From Piscinibacter defluvii (GTDB taxonomy: Bacteria; Pseudomonadota; Gammaproteobacteria; Burkholderiales; Burkholderiaceae_C), in contig NZ_RCHJ01000013.1 in the NCBI RefSeq assembly GCF_004011805.1, forward strand, positions 186,001-250,000: DNA of 64,000 bases. Reading direction: 5' to 3'. The position numbers and the translations under genes were made by a program. The notes under the pieces were generated by a model. That model searched no databases, was not told the DNA's origin, and worked only from the letters and a program-made list of their open reading frames with translations. Below are positions 21,445-32,544 of the stretch, piece after piece (positions within the stretch are counted from its first letter, which is position 1; the number at the start of each line of letters is the position of its first letter).

Positions 21445-22290
21445 CTACGAAGCACGCGCCAGCCGGTCTTGGAGAAAGTTGCGGTCGCCGCGCGCGGCGC
21501 GGCGGAAGGCCCGCGGCGACAGGCCGGCGGCGCGGCCGAAGCTGCGCACGAAGTTCGACAGGTCGTCGAAGCCGGCCTCGAGCGCCACCTCGGTGACCGG
21601 GCGGTCGTCGCTGGCCAGCGCACGCGCCGCGCGGCGCAGCCGGCTGCGCAGCACGTACTGGTGCGGCGTGACCCCCAGCACCGCGGCGAACACGCGCAGG
21701 AAGTGCCAGGGGCTCAGCCCCGCCTGTGCGGCGAGCTGGGCCAGCGGGCAGGGCCCGGACGCGTGGGCATCGATCCACAGGGCCGCCTCGACAGCGCGAC
21801 GCCGGTCCGCCGCAGCCGGGCGCAGCGGGGCGGACACCTCGCCGCGCAGCTGGGCTGCCACCTGGGCCACCAGGCGCAGGCCGAGCTCCTCCAGCGAGGC
21901 CTCGGCCGCGCCGCTGGCCGCGGCACGCGCGAGCTCGCCCAGCGTCACCAGTGCCGGCAGCGGCGGCAGCGCCCCCGAGTGCCAGCGCTGCGGCCGGGCG
22001 CCGAGCTCGTCGGCCAGTGCCGCGTCGGGCGCGAAGGCCAGGCAGTCGTCGCCGCCGGCGTGGTGCTCGTGGGTGCAGGTGAACTCGTCGCCCGGCCGGC
22101 CCAGCAGCACCGAGCCGGGCACCAGCTCGAAGTGCCGGCCGCGACAGCGGCAGCCGAAGCTGCCGCGCAGCACGTAGGAGGCCGACCAGCCGCCGTACTG
22201 CTCGGCGAACGGCCGCTCGCCCAGACGCGCGCTGCAGCGGTAGAGCGTCACCGCCAGCGGCCCGGCGAGCAGGGGCTGCGTCTGCAGCAC
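21445..22290 (-). CDS. AraC-family transcriptional regulator
   Basis: DNA-binding regulator of 281 residues. The N-terminal half is a cupin-like sensing region (YGGWSASYVLRGSFGCRCRG, PGSVLLGRPGDEFTCTHEH). The C-terminal half has two helix-turn-helix motifs: PLAQLAAQAGLSPWHFLRVFAAVLGVTPHQYV and PVTEVALEAGFDDLSNFVRSFGRAAGLSPRAFR. The GTG at 22290 lies only 4 bases after the binding-protein stop, so the gene belongs to the nitrile hydratase/importer transcript. It may respond to the imported substrate, but its targets are unknown. Confidence 0.92.
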   Translation of the reverse strand: MLQTQPLLAGPLAVTLYRCSARLGERPFAEQYGGWSASYVLRGSFGCRCRGRHFELVPGSVLLGRPGDEFTCTHEHHAGGDDCLAFAPDAALADELGARPQRWHSGALPPLPALVTLGELARAAASGAAEASLEELGLRLVAQVAAQLRGEVSAPLRPAAADRRRAVEAALWIDAHASGPCPLAQLAAQAGLSPWHFLRVFAAVLGVTPHQYVLRSRLRRAARALASDDRPVTEVALEAGFDDLSNFVRSFGRAAGLSPRAFRRAARGDRNFLQDRLARAS

Positions 22291-22294
22291 CGGC

Positions 22295-23896
22295 CTACTC
22301 CTTCAGGTCGACGCCGAAGAAGTTGTGCCGCCCGAACGGGCTGAGCTTGAAGTCCACCACCTCCTTGCGCACCGGCTTGAGCTGCACCGCGTGGGCGATG
22401 GTGAACCAGGGCGCCTGCTCCTTGAAGATCACCTGCGCCTTCTTGTAGAGCTCGGTGCGCTCGGCCGGGCTGCTGGCGGTCTTGGCCTTGAGCACCAGTT
22501 CCTCGAAGGGCTGGAAGCAGAACTTGGCCACGTTGCTGCCGTTGGTCTTGGCCGAGTCGCAGCCCAGCAGGGTGTGCAGGAAGTTGTCCGGGTCGCCGTT
22601 GTCGCCGGTCCAGCCCAGCATGCCCATCTGGTGCTCGCCGGCCTGCATGCGCTTGCGGTACTCGCCCCACTCGAAGCTCTTGATCTCGGCCTTGACGCCG
22701 ATCTTGGCCAGGTCAGCCTGCATCAGCTCGGCGATGCGGCGCGCGTTCGGGTTGTAGGGCCGCTGCACGGGCATGGCCCAGAGGTCGGTCTCGAGGTTGG
22801 CGACGCCGGCCTGCGCGAGCAGCTTCTTCGCGGCCTCGGGGTCGTAGGGGTCGTCCTTGACCGCGTCGTTGTAGGACCACATCGACGGCGGGATCGGGTT
22901 CTTGGCCGCGATGCCGGTGCCGAGGTAGACCGCGTCGAGGATGCCCTGCTTGTTGATGGCCATGCTGATGGCCTTGCGCACGCGCACGTCGTCGAAGGGC
23001 TTCTTCTGCGTGTTGTAGGCGAGGTAGCCGACGTTCAGGCCCGCCTGCTCGAGCACCACCACGTTCGGGTCCTTGCGGATCGCCGGCAGGTCGGCCGGGT
23101 TGGGGTAGGGCATCACGTGGCACTCGCCCTTCTGCAGCTTGGCCCAGCGCACCGACGCATCCGGCGTGATGGCGAACACCAGGTCGTCGATCTTGGCCTT
23201 GCCGCCCCAGTGCTGCGCGAAGGCCTTGTAGCGGATCACCGCGTCCTTCTGGTACTGCACCAGGGTGAACGGGCCGGTGCCGATCGGCTCCTGGTCGAGC
23301 TTCTCGGGCGTGCCGGCCTTCAGCATCGCGTCGGCGTACTCCTTCGACTGGATGCCGGCGTACTCCATCGCGAGGTTGGAGAGGAACGGCGCCTCCGGGC
23401 GGTTGAGCGTGAAGCGCACCGTGTGCTCGTCGACCTTCTCGAGCGACTTGATCAGCTTGCCCATGCCCATGTCGTTGAAGTACGAGTGGTTCGGGCTCGT
23501 GACCTTGAAGTACGGATGCTCCTCCTTCCACTGCCGCTCGATCGCGAACACGATGTCGTCGGCGTTGAAGTCGCGCGTCGGCTTGTAGTTCCTGTTGGAA
23601 TGCCACTTCACGCCCTTGCGCAGGTAGAAGGTGTAGGTCAGGCCGTCCTTCGAGATCTCCCAGCGCTCGGCCAGCCCGGGCACCACCGTCGTGCCGCCGC
23701 GCTCGAAGTCGACGAGGCGGCTGTAGATCTGGCTGTTGGCGTCGAACGAGGTGCCGGTGGTGTTGATGCCGGGGTAGAAGTTCTCCGGGCTGCCTTCGGA
23801 GCAGAAGACGAGCGTCTTGGCCGATGCGGCGCCGGCGGCGAGCAAGGCGGCGAGGGCGATCGGGGCGAAGCGGGCAACTCGGTGGGCTGCGTTCAT
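22295..23896 (-). CDS. Periplasmic substrate-binding protein of a dipeptide/nickel-type ABC importer (DppA-like)
   Basis: Solute-binding protein of the SBP_bac_5 family, 533 residues. The signal peptide (RFAPIALAALLAAGAASAK) is followed by the DppA-like mature start TLVFCSEGSPENFYPGINTT and the family block LVDFERGGTTVVPGLAERWE; further inside are LNVGYLAYNTQKKPFDDVRV and WTGDNGDPDNFL. These match the dipeptide/heme branch rather than NikA, so peptides are the default substrate. The encoded operon partner, a cobalt nitrile hydratase, leaves open a metal-chelate or nitrile-containing substrate. It is encoded after the ATPase genes, 42 bases from the nearest one. Confidence 0.93.
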   Translation of the reverse strand: MNAAHRVARFAPIALAALLAAGAASAKTLVFCSEGSPENFYPGINTTGTSFDANSQIYSRLVDFERGGTTVVPGLAERWEISKDGLTYTFYLRKGVKWHSNRNYKPTRDFNADDIVFAIERQWKEEHPYFKVTSPNHSYFNDMGMGKLIKSLEKVDEHTVRFTLNRPEAPFLSNLAMEYAGIQSKEYADAMLKAGTPEKLDQEPIGTGPFTLVQYQKDAVIRYKAFAQHWGGKAKIDDLVFAITPDASVRWAKLQKGECHVMPYPNPADLPAIRKDPNVVVLEQAGLNVGYLAYNTQKKPFDDVRVRKAISMAINKQGILDAVYLGTGIAAKNPIPPSMWSYNDAVKDDPYDPEAAKKLLAQAGVANLETDLWAMPVQRPYNPNARRIAELMQADLAKIGVKAEIKSFEWGEYRKRMQAGEHQMGMLGWTGDNGDPDNFLHTLLGCDSAKTNGSNVAKFCFQPFEELVLKAKTASSPAERTELYKKAQVIFKEQAPWFTIAHAVQLKPVRKEVVDFKLSPFGRHNFFGVDLKE

Positions 23897-23938
23897 GCGA
23901 CGGACTCCTTGTGGGTGGGTCGTTCGGGTGGGTGGATG

Positions 23939-24898
23939 CTAGGCCGATTCCTCGGCGAAATGGCAGGCGACCTGCGTGCCGTCGAGGCTGCGCAGCGCCG
24001 GGCGCTCGATGCGGCAGCGTTCTTGCGCACGCGGGCAACGGGTGTGGAACACGCAGCCCGGCGGCGGGGCGAGCGGCGAGGGCAGTTCGCCGGTGAGCAC
24101 CACCGGCTCGCGCCCGAGGCCCGGTGTCGAGCCGAGCAGCGCGCGCGTGTACGGGTGCAGCGGCCGCGCGAACAGGCGTGACTTGGGCGCATGCTCCATC
24201 ACGCGGCCGAGGTACATCACCAGCACCTCGTCGGACAGGTGGCGCACCACGGCCAGGTCGTGCGAGATGAACAGGTAGGCCAGGCCGAGCTGCTGCTGCA
24301 GGTCGGCGAGCAGGTTCAGCACCTGGGCCTGCACCGAGACGTCGAGCGCCGAGACCGGCTCGTCGGCCACCAGCAGCGCCGGCTCGGGCATCAAGGCGCG
24401 CGCGATCGCGATGCGCTGGCGCTGGCCGCCGGAGAACATGTGCGGGTAGCGCTGGGCATGCTCGGGCCGCAGGCCGACGCGCGCGAGCATCGCCTCGGCA
24501 CGCTCGCGCCGCTCGGCGGCGGGCAGCGTGGTGTGGATGGCCAGCGGCGTCTCGAGCGCGGTGACGATCCTCTGGCGCGGGTTCAGCGAGCCGTAGGGGT
24601 TCTGGAACACCAGCTGCACCGCACGCCGCAGCCGGGCGCGCTCGGCCGCCGGCGGCTGCACGGCGTCCAGCCCAAGCAGCTGCAGCTGCCCGCCGGCGGG
24701 CGGCTCGATCAGCGTGACCATGCGCGCCAGCGTCGACTTGCCGCAGCCCGATTCGCCCACCACGCCGAGCGTGCGGCCGGCCTCGAGCCGGAACGACACG
24801 CCGTCCACCGCCTGCAGCCGCGCCGGTGCACGCCCCCAGCCGCGCCGGATCGTGTAGACCCGCTGCAGGTCGCTCGCCTCGGCGATCGGGCCGCTCAC
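23939..24898 (-). CDS. Dipeptide-type ABC importer ATPase (DppF-like)
   Basis: Second ATPase of the importer, 319 residues. Walker A is GESGCGKST (near residue 50), the signature is [15 protein letters not shown], Walker B is [12 protein letters not shown], and the oligopeptide C-terminal region [15 protein letters not shown] carries the cysteines characteristic of DppD/DppF/OppD/OppF, which in some relatives bind an Fe-S cluster. DppF character comes from the short N-terminus and [14 protein letters not shown]. The start overlaps the DppD-like stop (ATGA). All P-loop residues are intact, unlike the LivF-type ATPase at the window's left end. Confidence 0.94.
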   Translation of the reverse strand: MSGPIAEASDLQRVYTIRRGWGRAPARLQAVDGVSFRLEAGRTLGVVGESGCGKSTLARMVTLIEPPAGGQLQLLGLDAVQPPAAERARLRRAVQLVFQNPYGSLNPRQRIVTALETPLAIHTTLPAAERRERAEAMLARVGLRPEHAQRYPHMFSGGQRQRIAIARALMPEPALLVADEPVSALDVSVQAQVLNLLADLQQQLGLAYLFISHDLAVVRHLSDEVLVMYLGRVMEHAPKSRLFARPLHPYTRALLGSTPGLGREPVVLTGELPSPLAPPPGCVFHTRCPRAQERCRIERPALRSLDGTQVACHFAEESA

Positions 24899-25872
24899 GG
24901 CACCTCCAGGGGGAAGTGGCAGCGCACGCGCTGCGGGCCGAACTCGCGCAACGCCGGCGGTGCGCTGCAGGTCGCCTGCGCATGTTCGCAGCGCGGTGCG
25001 AACAGGCAGCCGGTTGGGCGGTCCCAGGCGCCGGGCACCGTTCCGGGGATGCTGGCCAGGCGCGCACGGCCCTGCGCATCGAGGGCGGCGCGCTCGGGCA
25101 GCGCAGCCAGCAGCGCGGCGGTGTAGGGGTGGCGCGGCGCGGCGAACAGCGCCTCGCTGGGCGCCTGCTCGACCAGCTGGCCGGCATACATCACCGCCAC
25201 GCGCTGCGCCATCTCGGCCACCACGCCCATGTTGTGCGTGATCAGCACCAGCGCCATGCCGCGTTCACGCTGCAGGCCCCGCAGCAGCTCGAGGATCTGG
25301 GCCTGGATCGTCACGTCGAGCGCGGTGGTCGGCTCGTCGGCGATCAGCAGGCGCGGGTTGCAGGCGATCGCCATCGCGATCATCACGCGCTGGTTCATGC
25401 CGCCGGAGAGCTGGTGCGGGTAGTCGTTCAGGCGGCTCGCGGCGGCCGGGATGCCGACCTGCTCGAGCAGCTCGACGCTGCGGCGCGCCGCGGCGCGCCG
25501 GTCCATGCCGAGGTGGTGGCGCAGCACCTCGCCGATCTGGAAGCCGATCGTGAAGCTCGGGTTCAGGCTCGCACCGGGGTCCTGGAAGATCATCGCCACG
25601 TCGCGCCCGGTCAGCGCGCGGCGCTGCCGTTCGCCCAGGCGCAGCAGGTCCTGGCCCGCGAAGCGCATCGACGCGGCGCGCACGCGGCCCGGAAAGCCCA
25701 CCAGACCCATCAGCGCCAGCATCGCCACGCTCTTGCCCGAGCCGGATTCGCCGACGATGCCGAGCACCTCGCCCTCGCGCAGCGTGAGCGACAGGCCGTC
25801 GACGGCGCGCAGCGTCGCGCCGTGCAGCGCGAACTCGACATGCAGGTCGTCGATCTCGAGCAGGGGGCTCAT
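24895..25872 (-). CDS. Dipeptide-type ABC importer ATPase (DppD-like)
   Basis: First ATPase of the importer, 325 residues from the ATG at 25872, which overlaps the DppC-like stop. Walker A is GESGSGKSV, the signature [16 protein letters not shown], Walker [13 protein letters not shown], and the C-terminal oligopeptide region is [15 protein letters not shown]. The motif [20 protein letters not shown] is typical of DppD. A longer in-frame start at 25974 would run back into the permease gene and is unlikely. Confidence 0.94.
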   Translation of the reverse strand: MSPLLEIDDLHVEFALHGATLRAVDGLSLTLREGEVLGIVGESGSGKSVAMLALMGLVGFPGRVRAASMRFAGQDLLRLGERQRRALTGRDVAMIFQDPGASLNPSFTIGFQIGEVLRHHLGMDRRAAARRSVELLEQVGIPAAASRLNDYPHQLSGGMNQRVMIAMAIACNPRLLIADEPTTALDVTIQAQILELLRGLQRERGMALVLITHNMGVVAEMAQRVAVMYAGQLVEQAPSEALFAAPRHPYTAALLAALPERAALDAQGRARLASIPGTVPGAWDRPTGCLFAPRCEHAQATCSAPPALREFGPQRVRCHFPLEVP

Positions 25873-26763
25873 CGTTTCAGCTTCGGGTCCAGGGCATCGC
25901 GCAGGCCGTCGCCCAGCAGGTTGAAGGCCAGCACGGTGACCAGGATCGCGAGGCCGGGGAAGGTGACCACCCACCAGGCGCGCAGCACGAACTCACGTGC
26001 GTCGGCCAGCATCGTGCCCCACTCGGCCGCGGGCGGCTGGGCCCCCAGGCCGATGAAGCCGATCGCCGCGGCGTCGAGGATGGCGGTGGAGATGCCCAGC
26101 GAGGCCTGCACGATCAGCGGCGCGGCGCAGTTGGGCAGCACCTCGCGCAGCATCAGGCGCCAGCGGCCGGCACCGGCCACGCGCGCCGCGGTGACGTAGT
26201 CCTTGGCCATCTCGGCGATCACCGCGGCGCGGGTCAGGCGCACGTAGTGCGGCAGCACCACCAGCGCCACCGCGAACATCGCGTTCATCAGCCCGGGGCC
26301 GAGCACCGCGACGATCACGATCGCCAGCAGCAGGCTGGGCAGCGACAGGATCACGTCCATCAGCCGCATCACCGCGGTCTCGAACCAGCCGCGGAACAGG
26401 CCGGCCGCCAGCCCGAGCGCGATGCCGACCACGGTGGACAGCGCCACCACCGCGATGCCGATCACGAGCGAGAGCCGCGCGCCATGGATCAGGCGCGACA
26501 GCAGGTCGCGCCCGATCGCGTCGGTGCCCAGCAGCCAGGCGCGGCTGCCGCCCTCCTGCCAAGCCGGCGGCTTGAGCAGCGCGGCCGGGTTGGTCTGGTC
26601 GGGCGGGTACGGCGCGATCCAGGGCGCGAAGGCGGCCAGCAGCAGCACGCCGACCACCACCGCGAGGCCGAGCACCGCGCCGGTGTTGGCGCTGAAGCTG
26701 GCCCAGAACTCGCGCAGCGGCCCGGGCGGGGCGGCCGGGGCGGCGCCGGCGGGCAGGGAGGTG

Positions 26764-26774
<11 letters not shown>
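25869..26774 (-). CDS. Dipeptide-type ABC importer permease (DppC-like)
   Basis: Inner-membrane permease of 301 residues with six hydrophobic segments. The soluble N-terminus and first helix ([20 protein letters not shown]) lead into [20 protein letters not shown], a sequence diagnostic of DppC/OppC. The EAA loop that contacts the ATPases is [17 protein letters not shown], and the ending is [18 protein letters not shown]. Its start overlaps the DppB-like gene by 11 bases, which indicates translational coupling. Confidence 0.95.
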
Positions 26775-27774
<1,000 letters not shown>

Positions 27775-27783
27775 GCGCGCGCT

Positions 27784-28140
27784 TCAGGGCTCGAAATCGC
27801 GCGGCTGCAGCTCGATCGGTGCGCCGTGCGGGGTGCGCTGCGCCGCATGCGCCCAGGCGTCGCGGTGGCGCGCCAGTTCGCCGGCGCTGCTCGCGCCCTT
27901 GGTGGCCACCAGGGCCTCGAGCGCGGCGAGCCAGTGGTGGTAGTAGGTGTCGCCGAGGTCGGCATCACCGCCGGCCTGCGCGCGGCGGATCTGCGCGGCC
28001 AGTGCGGCCGCCCACTCGGGCCAGCTGAACAGGCCGCGCTGGTGCAGCGTGACGGCCAGCGCGAAGGCATGTGCTTCCCAGGGTTCGCGGAACACCGGCT
28101 CGTCGCCCTGGGCGGGCTGGCCGGGCAGCAGGGGGCTCAC
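27784..28140 (-). CDS. Nitrile hydratase accessory protein
   Basis: A 118-residue protein related to the N-terminal part of the nitrile hydratase beta subunit, matching the small accessory/activator proteins (P14K/NhlE-like) encoded after beta. These are needed for cobalt insertion or alpha-subunit maturation by subunit exchange. Supporting motifs are FREPWEAHAFALAVTLHQRGLFSWPEWA and DTYYHHWLAALEALV. The GTG at 28140 overlaps the beta-subunit stop (GTGA), and a longer frame reaching into beta is unlikely to be used. Confidence 0.88.
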   Translation of the reverse strand: MSPLLPGQPAQGDEPVFREPWEAHAFALAVTLHQRGLFSWPEWAAALAAQIRRAQAGGDADLGDTYYHHWLAALEALVATKGASSAGELARHRDAWAHAAQRTPHGAPIELQPRDFEP

Positions 28141-28799
28141 CCGGCAGCCTCCAGGTAGGGCTCCCAGGCGTCGATGCAGACCACCGACCCGGGACAGGCC
28201 GCGTCGCCCCACAGCTCCGCCGCGTCGAAGGCCACGCTGTAGAGCCACTGCGGCTGCTCGCCCAGGCCGTGGGCATGGCGGTCGGCGAACACGTGCGCGC
28301 CGTGCACGCGCTCCACCGTGCCGCGCTTGCCGCGGGCGTACCCGGGCAGGCGCGTGTGGTGGCCCGCCGCCTCGGCGCGGGTGCGCACCGCATCGCCCAC
28401 CCCGAAGCGGGCCGGCGCTGCCGCGGGCCGCTCGGTGGGCGCACCGCGCGCCAGCACTGCCGCCACGTCGTCGGCGCGCAGCAGGCGCGGCAAGGGCGGC
28501 GCGGCATGCAGCGCGCGCCCGGCGGCCAGTTCGTCGCTCTGCAGCAGGCCGCGCTCGGCCAGCAGGCGCTGCAGCGCCGCGATCCAGATGCGGTAGTAGT
28601 CGAGCTCGGCGTAGTCGGGCAGCGTCTCGCGCGCGCGGCGGCTCATGTCGATGTTCCAGGCGCCGGTGGCACCCATCGCGAGCGTGAGGGCCAGCGCGCG
28701 CGGCTCCCAGGCGGCGTGGAACAGTTCGCCCTCGGGCTCGGGCAGCACGCGCCCGAAGCCGTCGCGGCCGCCCAGGTCGGCATGGGTCGTGTAGCTCAT
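28137..28799 (-). CDS. nthB: Nitrile hydratase beta subunit
   Basis: Beta subunit of 220 residues, pairing with alpha in the enzyme that hydrates nitriles to amides. Typical segments are [19 protein letters not shown] near the N-terminus, [48 protein letters not shown] and the C-terminal SH3-like region with [20 protein letters not shown]. The ATG at 28799 overlaps the alpha stop (ATGA) and its own stop overlaps the accessory start, so the trio is translated in sequence. Confidence 0.95.
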   Translation of the reverse strand: MSYTTHADLGGRDGFGRVLPEPEGELFHAAWEPRALALTLAMGATGAWNIDMSRRARETLPDYAELDYYRIWIAALQRLLAERGLLQSDELAAGRALHAAPPLPRLLRADDVAAVLARGAPTERPAAAPARFGVGDAVRTRAEAAGHHTRLPGYARGKRGTVERVHGAHVFADRHAHGLGEQPQWLYSVAFDAAELWGDAACPGSVVCIDAWEPYLEAAG

Positions 28800-29422
28800 G
28801 GTCGGGGGGCGCGCGCGAGGCCGGTGCCGATCATCGAGTCGCGCGTCACCAGCGTGGCCAGGCGCTCCTCGCTCCAGCCGTCGGTGCCGGCGGGCCGGCG
28901 CGGGATCACCAGGTAGCGCACCTCGGCGGTCGAATCCCAGACGCGGATGCGCGTGTGCTCGGGCAGCACGACGCCGAAGTCGGCCAGCACGCCGCGCGGA
29001 TCCTTCACCGCGCGCGAGCGGTAGGGCGCGCTCTTGTACCAGGTCGGCGGCAGGCCCAGCACCGGCCAGGGGTAGCAGCTGCACAGCGTGCAGACCACGA
29101 GGTGGTGTGTGTCGTCGCTGCACTCCAGCGCCACCATGTGCTCGCCCTGGCGGCCGGTGAAGCCCAGCGAGGCGATGGCCGCGGTGGCGTCGCGCCGCAG
29201 CCAGTCGGCGAACGCCGGGTCGGCCCAGGCCCGCGCCACCACGCGCGCGCCGTTGCGCGGGCCGATCCGGGTCTGGTAGGTGTCGATCAGGACGTCGAGT
29301 GCGGCCGGGTCGATGTAGCCCTTGTCCGCCAGCACGGTCTCGAGCGCCCGCACGCGCAGGTCCATCTCGCCGAGCGAGGAGTGCTCGTCGTGATCGTGGT
29401 CGTGGTCGTGACCATGCGCCAT
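28796..29422 (-). CDS. nthA: Nitrile hydratase alpha subunit, cobalt type
   Basis: Catalytic alpha subunit of 208 residues carrying the metal-claw motif V-C111-T-L-C114-S115-C116. Threonine after the first cysteine is the mark of the cobalt enzymes; iron enzymes have serine. In the family, the second and third motif cysteines are oxidised to sulfinic and sulfenic acids. The N-terminus is very His/Asp-rich ([14 protein letters not shown]), a possible metal-loading tail. The following [19 protein letters not shown] and [12 protein letters not shown] are family segments. It is the first gene of the long reverse-strand operon, starting 40 bases from the divergent patatin gene. ATG 29422 fits the His-rich start seen in relatives. 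Confidence 0.96.
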   Translation of the reverse strand: MAHGHDHDHDHDEHSSLGEMDLRVRALETVLADKGYIDPAALDVLIDTYQTRIGPRNGARVVARAWADPAFADWLRRDATAAIASLGFTGRQGEHMVALECSDDTHHLVVCTLCSCYPWPVLGLPPTWYKSAPYRSRAVKDPRGVLADFGVVLPEHTRIRVWDSTAEVRYLVIPRRPAGTDGWSEERLATLVTRDSMIGTGLARAPRP

Positions 29423-29462
29423 GGCCGGCGATGGTAACCGCGAGCCGATACAGTCGCGCCCC

Positions 29463-30536
29463 ATGCAAGCCCTGGAGATCCACGCCGGCGCGCGGGCGCT
29501 GAAGCACTTGCGCGAGCACGGCCTGCAAGCGGCGGACGTGCGCGCCGTTCCCGCCGCGGCGGGCGGGCCCAAGGGGCTGATCCTGAACGCGCTGGACCGC
29601 TTCGTGTTCGGCCGCTGGCTGGCCCGCGCCGACCACACCGTGCACCTGCTCGGCGCCTCGATCGGCGCCTGGCGCATGGCCACCGCCTGCCTGGCCGACC
29701 CGGACCGGGCCTTCGCGCAACTGGCGGCCGACTACATCGCGCAGGACTATCCGCATGCGCCGGGCAAGTCGCCGCGTCCCGCGGTGGTCAGCGAGGTGTT
29801 CGGCGCCAGGCTGACGGAGCGCTTCGGCGGGCGCGAGGCGCAGTTGCTGCAGCACCCGCGCTACCGCCTGCATGTGTTCACGAGCCGCGGCCGGCACCTG
29901 CTCGGGCGCGAAGGGCGGCTGCGCACACCGCTCGGCTACCTGGGTGCCTTCGCCACCAACGCCCTGAGCCGCCAGGCGATGGGCGGCTGGATCGAGCGCG
30001 TGATCTTCTCGGACGCGCGCGATCCGCTGCCGCTGCACCTGCACGACTACCGCACGCAATCCGTGCCGCTCGCGCCGGGCAACCTGCAGCCGGCGCTGCT
30101 GGCGAGCTGCTCGATCCCGTTCTGGCTCGAGGCGGTGCACGACATCCCGGGCGGCCCGCGTGGCGCCTACTGGGACGGCGGCATCACCGACTACCACCTG
30201 CACCTCGACTACGCCTCGATGCCCGAGGGCCTGGTGCTGTACCCGCATTTCCAGAGGTCGGTGGTGCCCGGCTGGCTGGACAAGGCGCTGCGCCACCGCC
30301 ACCGCGCCAGCGCGCGGCTCGACAACGTGGTGCTGCTGTCGCCGGCGCCGGGCTGGGTGGCGACGCTGCCGGGCGGCAAGCTGCCCGACCGCAGCGACTT
30401 CAAGCGCTACACCGACGACACGCCCGGGCGCATCGCCGAGTGGAGCCGCGCGTTGCGCGAGAGCGAGCGCCTGGCCGAGGACTTCGCGCGCTGGCTGGAG
30501 TCGCCCGGCTCGATCGAGGTGAAGCCGCTGCCCTGA
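29463..30536 (+). CDS. Patatin-like phospholipase/acylhydrolase
   Basis: A 357-residue patatin-fold protein. Instead of a usual Gly-rich oxyanion loop at the start it has [18 protein letters not shown]; the nucleophile elbow is [10 protein letters not shown] (GxSxG), and the catalytic Asp is in [13 protein letters not shown] (DGG). The Ser-Asp dyad is therefore complete. No signal peptide, so cytoplasmic. ATG 29463 is 40 bases from the divergent nitrile hydratase start, so the two promoters must overlap the neighbouring coding regions. The acyl-ester substrate is unknown. Confidence 0.85.
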   Translation: MQALEIHAGARALKHLREHGLQAADVRAVPAAAGGPKGLILNALDRFVFGRWLARADHTVHLLGASIGAWRMATACLADPDRAFAQLAADYIAQDYPHAPGKSPRPAVVSEVFGARLTERFGGREAQLLQHPRYRLHVFTSRGRHLLGREGRLRTPLGYLGAFATNALSRQAMGGWIERVIFSDARDPLPLHLHDYRTQSVPLAPGNLQPALLASCSIPFWLEAVHDIPGGPRGAYWDGGITDYHLHLDYASMPEGLVLYPHFQRSVVPGWLDKALRHRHRASARLDNVVLLSPAPGWVATLPGGKLPDRSDFKRYTDDTPGRIAEWSRALRESERLAEDFARWLESPGSIEVKPLP

Positions 30537-30706
30537 GGGCCGCTCTTCTACGCAGGTCTGCGCCGCCCGGATGCAAGGCCATGCGGCGCGCTCGGGTCGT
30601 CCATCCGCGCCGTCACGACCGGCGTAAGGCCGTCCACACCACGGCTTCGCCGCGGTGACCCCCCGGCCCCGGCCGGGCCGCTTCACCGGACACCCAGGAC
30701 GACCCC

Positions 30707-32281
30707 ATGAGCACCTTCTCCCGCTTCACGCGCCGCGTGCTGCCGCTCGCAGCGGCAGTGGCCGCCGCGTTCGGCAGCCTCGCCGTGCAGGCCTCGAGCC
30801 ACCGCGAGGCTCCGTTCATCACCACCGCGCCCAAGGTCGACGGCACCGACCTCTACATGTTCATGAGCTACGAGGCCGGCCGCAGCGACTTCGTGACGCT
30901 GATCGCCAACTACCAGCCGCTGCAGGCGCCGTACGGCGGTCCGAACTACTTCAAGATGGATCCGAACGCGCTGTACGAGATCCACATCGACAACGACGGC
31001 GACGCGAAGGAGGACCTGAGCTTCCAGTTCCGCTTCGACAACAGGCTGAACTCGATCGCGCTGCCGATCGGCGGCAAGAACGTGCCGATCGCGCTGACCC
31101 AGGCCGGCACCGTGAGCGACCCGCGCGCCGCGACGCTGAACGTCAACGAGACCTTCAGCGTCGACGTGGTGCGCGGCGACCGGCGCGGCGGCCAGCGCGC
31201 CGCGGTCACCAACGCCGCCGGCGGCGCCAAGGTGTTCGACAAGCCGGTGGACAACATCGGCACCAAGACCATCCCCGACTACGCCGCCTACGCGGCCAAG
31301 CACATCTACAACGTCAACGTGCCCGGCTGCAACGTGCCCGCGAAGCTGTTCGTCGGCCAGCGCAAGGAGGCCTTCGCGGTCAACCTCGGCACGATCTTCG
31401 ACCTGGTCAACGCGCCGGTCTCGGTGATCACCGATCCGGCCCTGATCAACGCCGTGCCCAACACCATCGACGACGCGAACGTCACCTCGATGGCGGTGGA
31501 GATCCACAAGAGCTGCCTGACGCGCGGCAGCGAGCCCGTGATCGGCGCCTGGACCACCGCCAGCCTGCGCCAGGGCAGCCTGCTCGACCCGACGCCGAAG
31601 AAGGGCCACCAGACCACCGCGATCAGCGGCGGCGCGTGGACGCAGGTGTCGCGCCTGGGCATGCCGCTGGTCAACGAGGTGGTGATCGGCCTGCCCGACA
31701 AGGACCGCTTCAACGGCAGCAAGCCGAAGGACGACGGCCAGTTCGCCGACTACGTGACCAACCCGACCTTCCCGGCGCTGCTGGAGATCGCGCTCGCGCT
31801 GCCGAACACCGCGCCCACCAACCTGCCGCGCACCGACCTCGTGACGACCTTCCTGACCGGCATTCCCGGCGTCAACCAGCCCGGCAAGGTGACGGCCTCG
31901 GAGATGCTGCGCCTGAACACCGCGATCCCGCCGGTGCCCTTCGCGCAGCAGAACCGGCTGGGCATCGTCGGCGAGATCCTGCGCGTCGGCGGGCCGCAGA
32001 ACCTCGGCCAGGCGGTCGACCTGGCGGGTTACCCGAACGGCCGCCGGCCCAAGGACGACGTGGTCGACATCTCGCTGGTGGCGGTGATGGGCGGCCTGTG
32101 CGTGGCCAACGGCGACAACAATGCGCTCGGCTTCGGCACCTCCTGCAAGCCCTCCGCCGCGCCGCTGGGCGCGACCGCCTTCAAGCTGCACGACGGCGTC
32201 GACCAGGCGGTCGTGCCGCTGCTGCCGGGCTTCCCCTACCTGTTCACGCCGACCCCGGGTGCGGGCGCGGCGGCGCAATGA
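30707..32281 (+). CDS. DUF4331 family exported protein
   Basis: A 524-residue secreted protein of the DUF4331 family, function unknown. The signal peptide (RRVLPLAAAVAAAFGSLAVQA) is followed by the family start SSHREAPFITTAPKVDGTDLYMF. Other conserved-looking blocks are YEIHIDNDGDAKEDLSFQF, which has an Asp-rich metal-site-like pattern, and VVDISLVAVMGGLC near the end. ATG 30707 is 10 bases after CAGGACG. It heads a four-gene operon with a lipoprotein, a TPR protein and a HupE/UreJ-like membrane protein. The 170-base upstream gap contains GC-rich inverted repeats but no promoter I can name. Confidence 0.9.
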   Translation: MSTFSRFTRRVLPLAAAVAAAFGSLAVQASSHREAPFITTAPKVDGTDLYMFMSYEAGRSDFVTLIANYQPLQAPYGGPNYFKMDPNALYEIHIDNDGDAKEDLSFQFRFDNRLNSIALPIGGKNVPIALTQAGTVSDPRAATLNVNETFSVDVVRGDRRGGQRAAVTNAAGGAKVFDKPVDNIGTKTIPDYAAYAAKHIYNVNVPGCNVPAKLFVGQRKEAFAVNLGTIFDLVNAPVSVITDPALINAVPNTIDDANVTSMAVEIHKSCLTRGSEPVIGAWTTASLRQGSLLDPTPKKGHQTTAISGGAWTQVSRLGMPLVNEVVIGLPDKDRFNGSKPKDDGQFADYVTNPTFPALLEIALALPNTAPTNLPRTDLVTTFLTGIPGVNQPGKVTASEMLRLNTAIPPVPFAQQNRLGIVGEILRVGGPQNLGQAVDLAGYPNGRRPKDDVVDISLVAVMGGLCVANGDNNALGFGTSCKPSAAPLGATAFKLHDGVDQAVVPLLPGFPYLFTPTPGAGAAAQ

Positions 32282-32292
32282 GGGAGGCGGCG

Positions 32293-32544
32293 ATGAACAC
32301 TCCCATCCGTCTGTCGATGCTCGCACTCGTCGCCGCACTCGCCGCCTGCGGCGGCGGGGGCGGGGACGACACGCCGGCGACGCCGCCGACCGACTCGGTG
32401 CCCGACAGCGCCAGCGCGAGCAGCACCGGCATGGTGGCCTGGCTGAAGCGCCTGGCCGGCATCGCCCCGGAGGACAAGGAGGCGCTGGACGTGGGCCGCT
32501 TCGCGCCCCCGCGTCCGGACGACACCGAGCCGGAGGCGCTGTGA
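32293..32544 (+). CDS. Small predicted lipoprotein of the DUF4331 operon
   Basis: An 83-residue protein with a lipoprotein signal: basic N-terminus, hydrophobic core and a lipobox LAAC followed by a Gly/Asp stretch (CGGGGGDD). The remainder is Pro/Thr/Ser-rich, then MVAWLKRLAGIAPEDKEALDVGRFAPP, which contains one amphipathic helix. I see no known domain. ATG 32293 has GGGAGG upstream; an ATG five codons earlier (32278) overlaps the DUF4331 stop. The 3' end overlaps the TPR gene's GTG. Likely outer-membrane anchored; unknown function. Confidence 0.75.
   Translation: MNTPIRLSMLALVAALAACGGGGGDDTPATPPTDSVPDSASASSTGMVAWLKRLAGIAPEDKEALDVGRFAPPRPDDTEPEAL

Noticed and set aside
29402-29418. Short GTCGTG tandem repeat
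   Set aside because: It encodes the His/Asp-rich N-terminal tail of the nitrile hydratase alpha subunit and is explained by that protein sequence.
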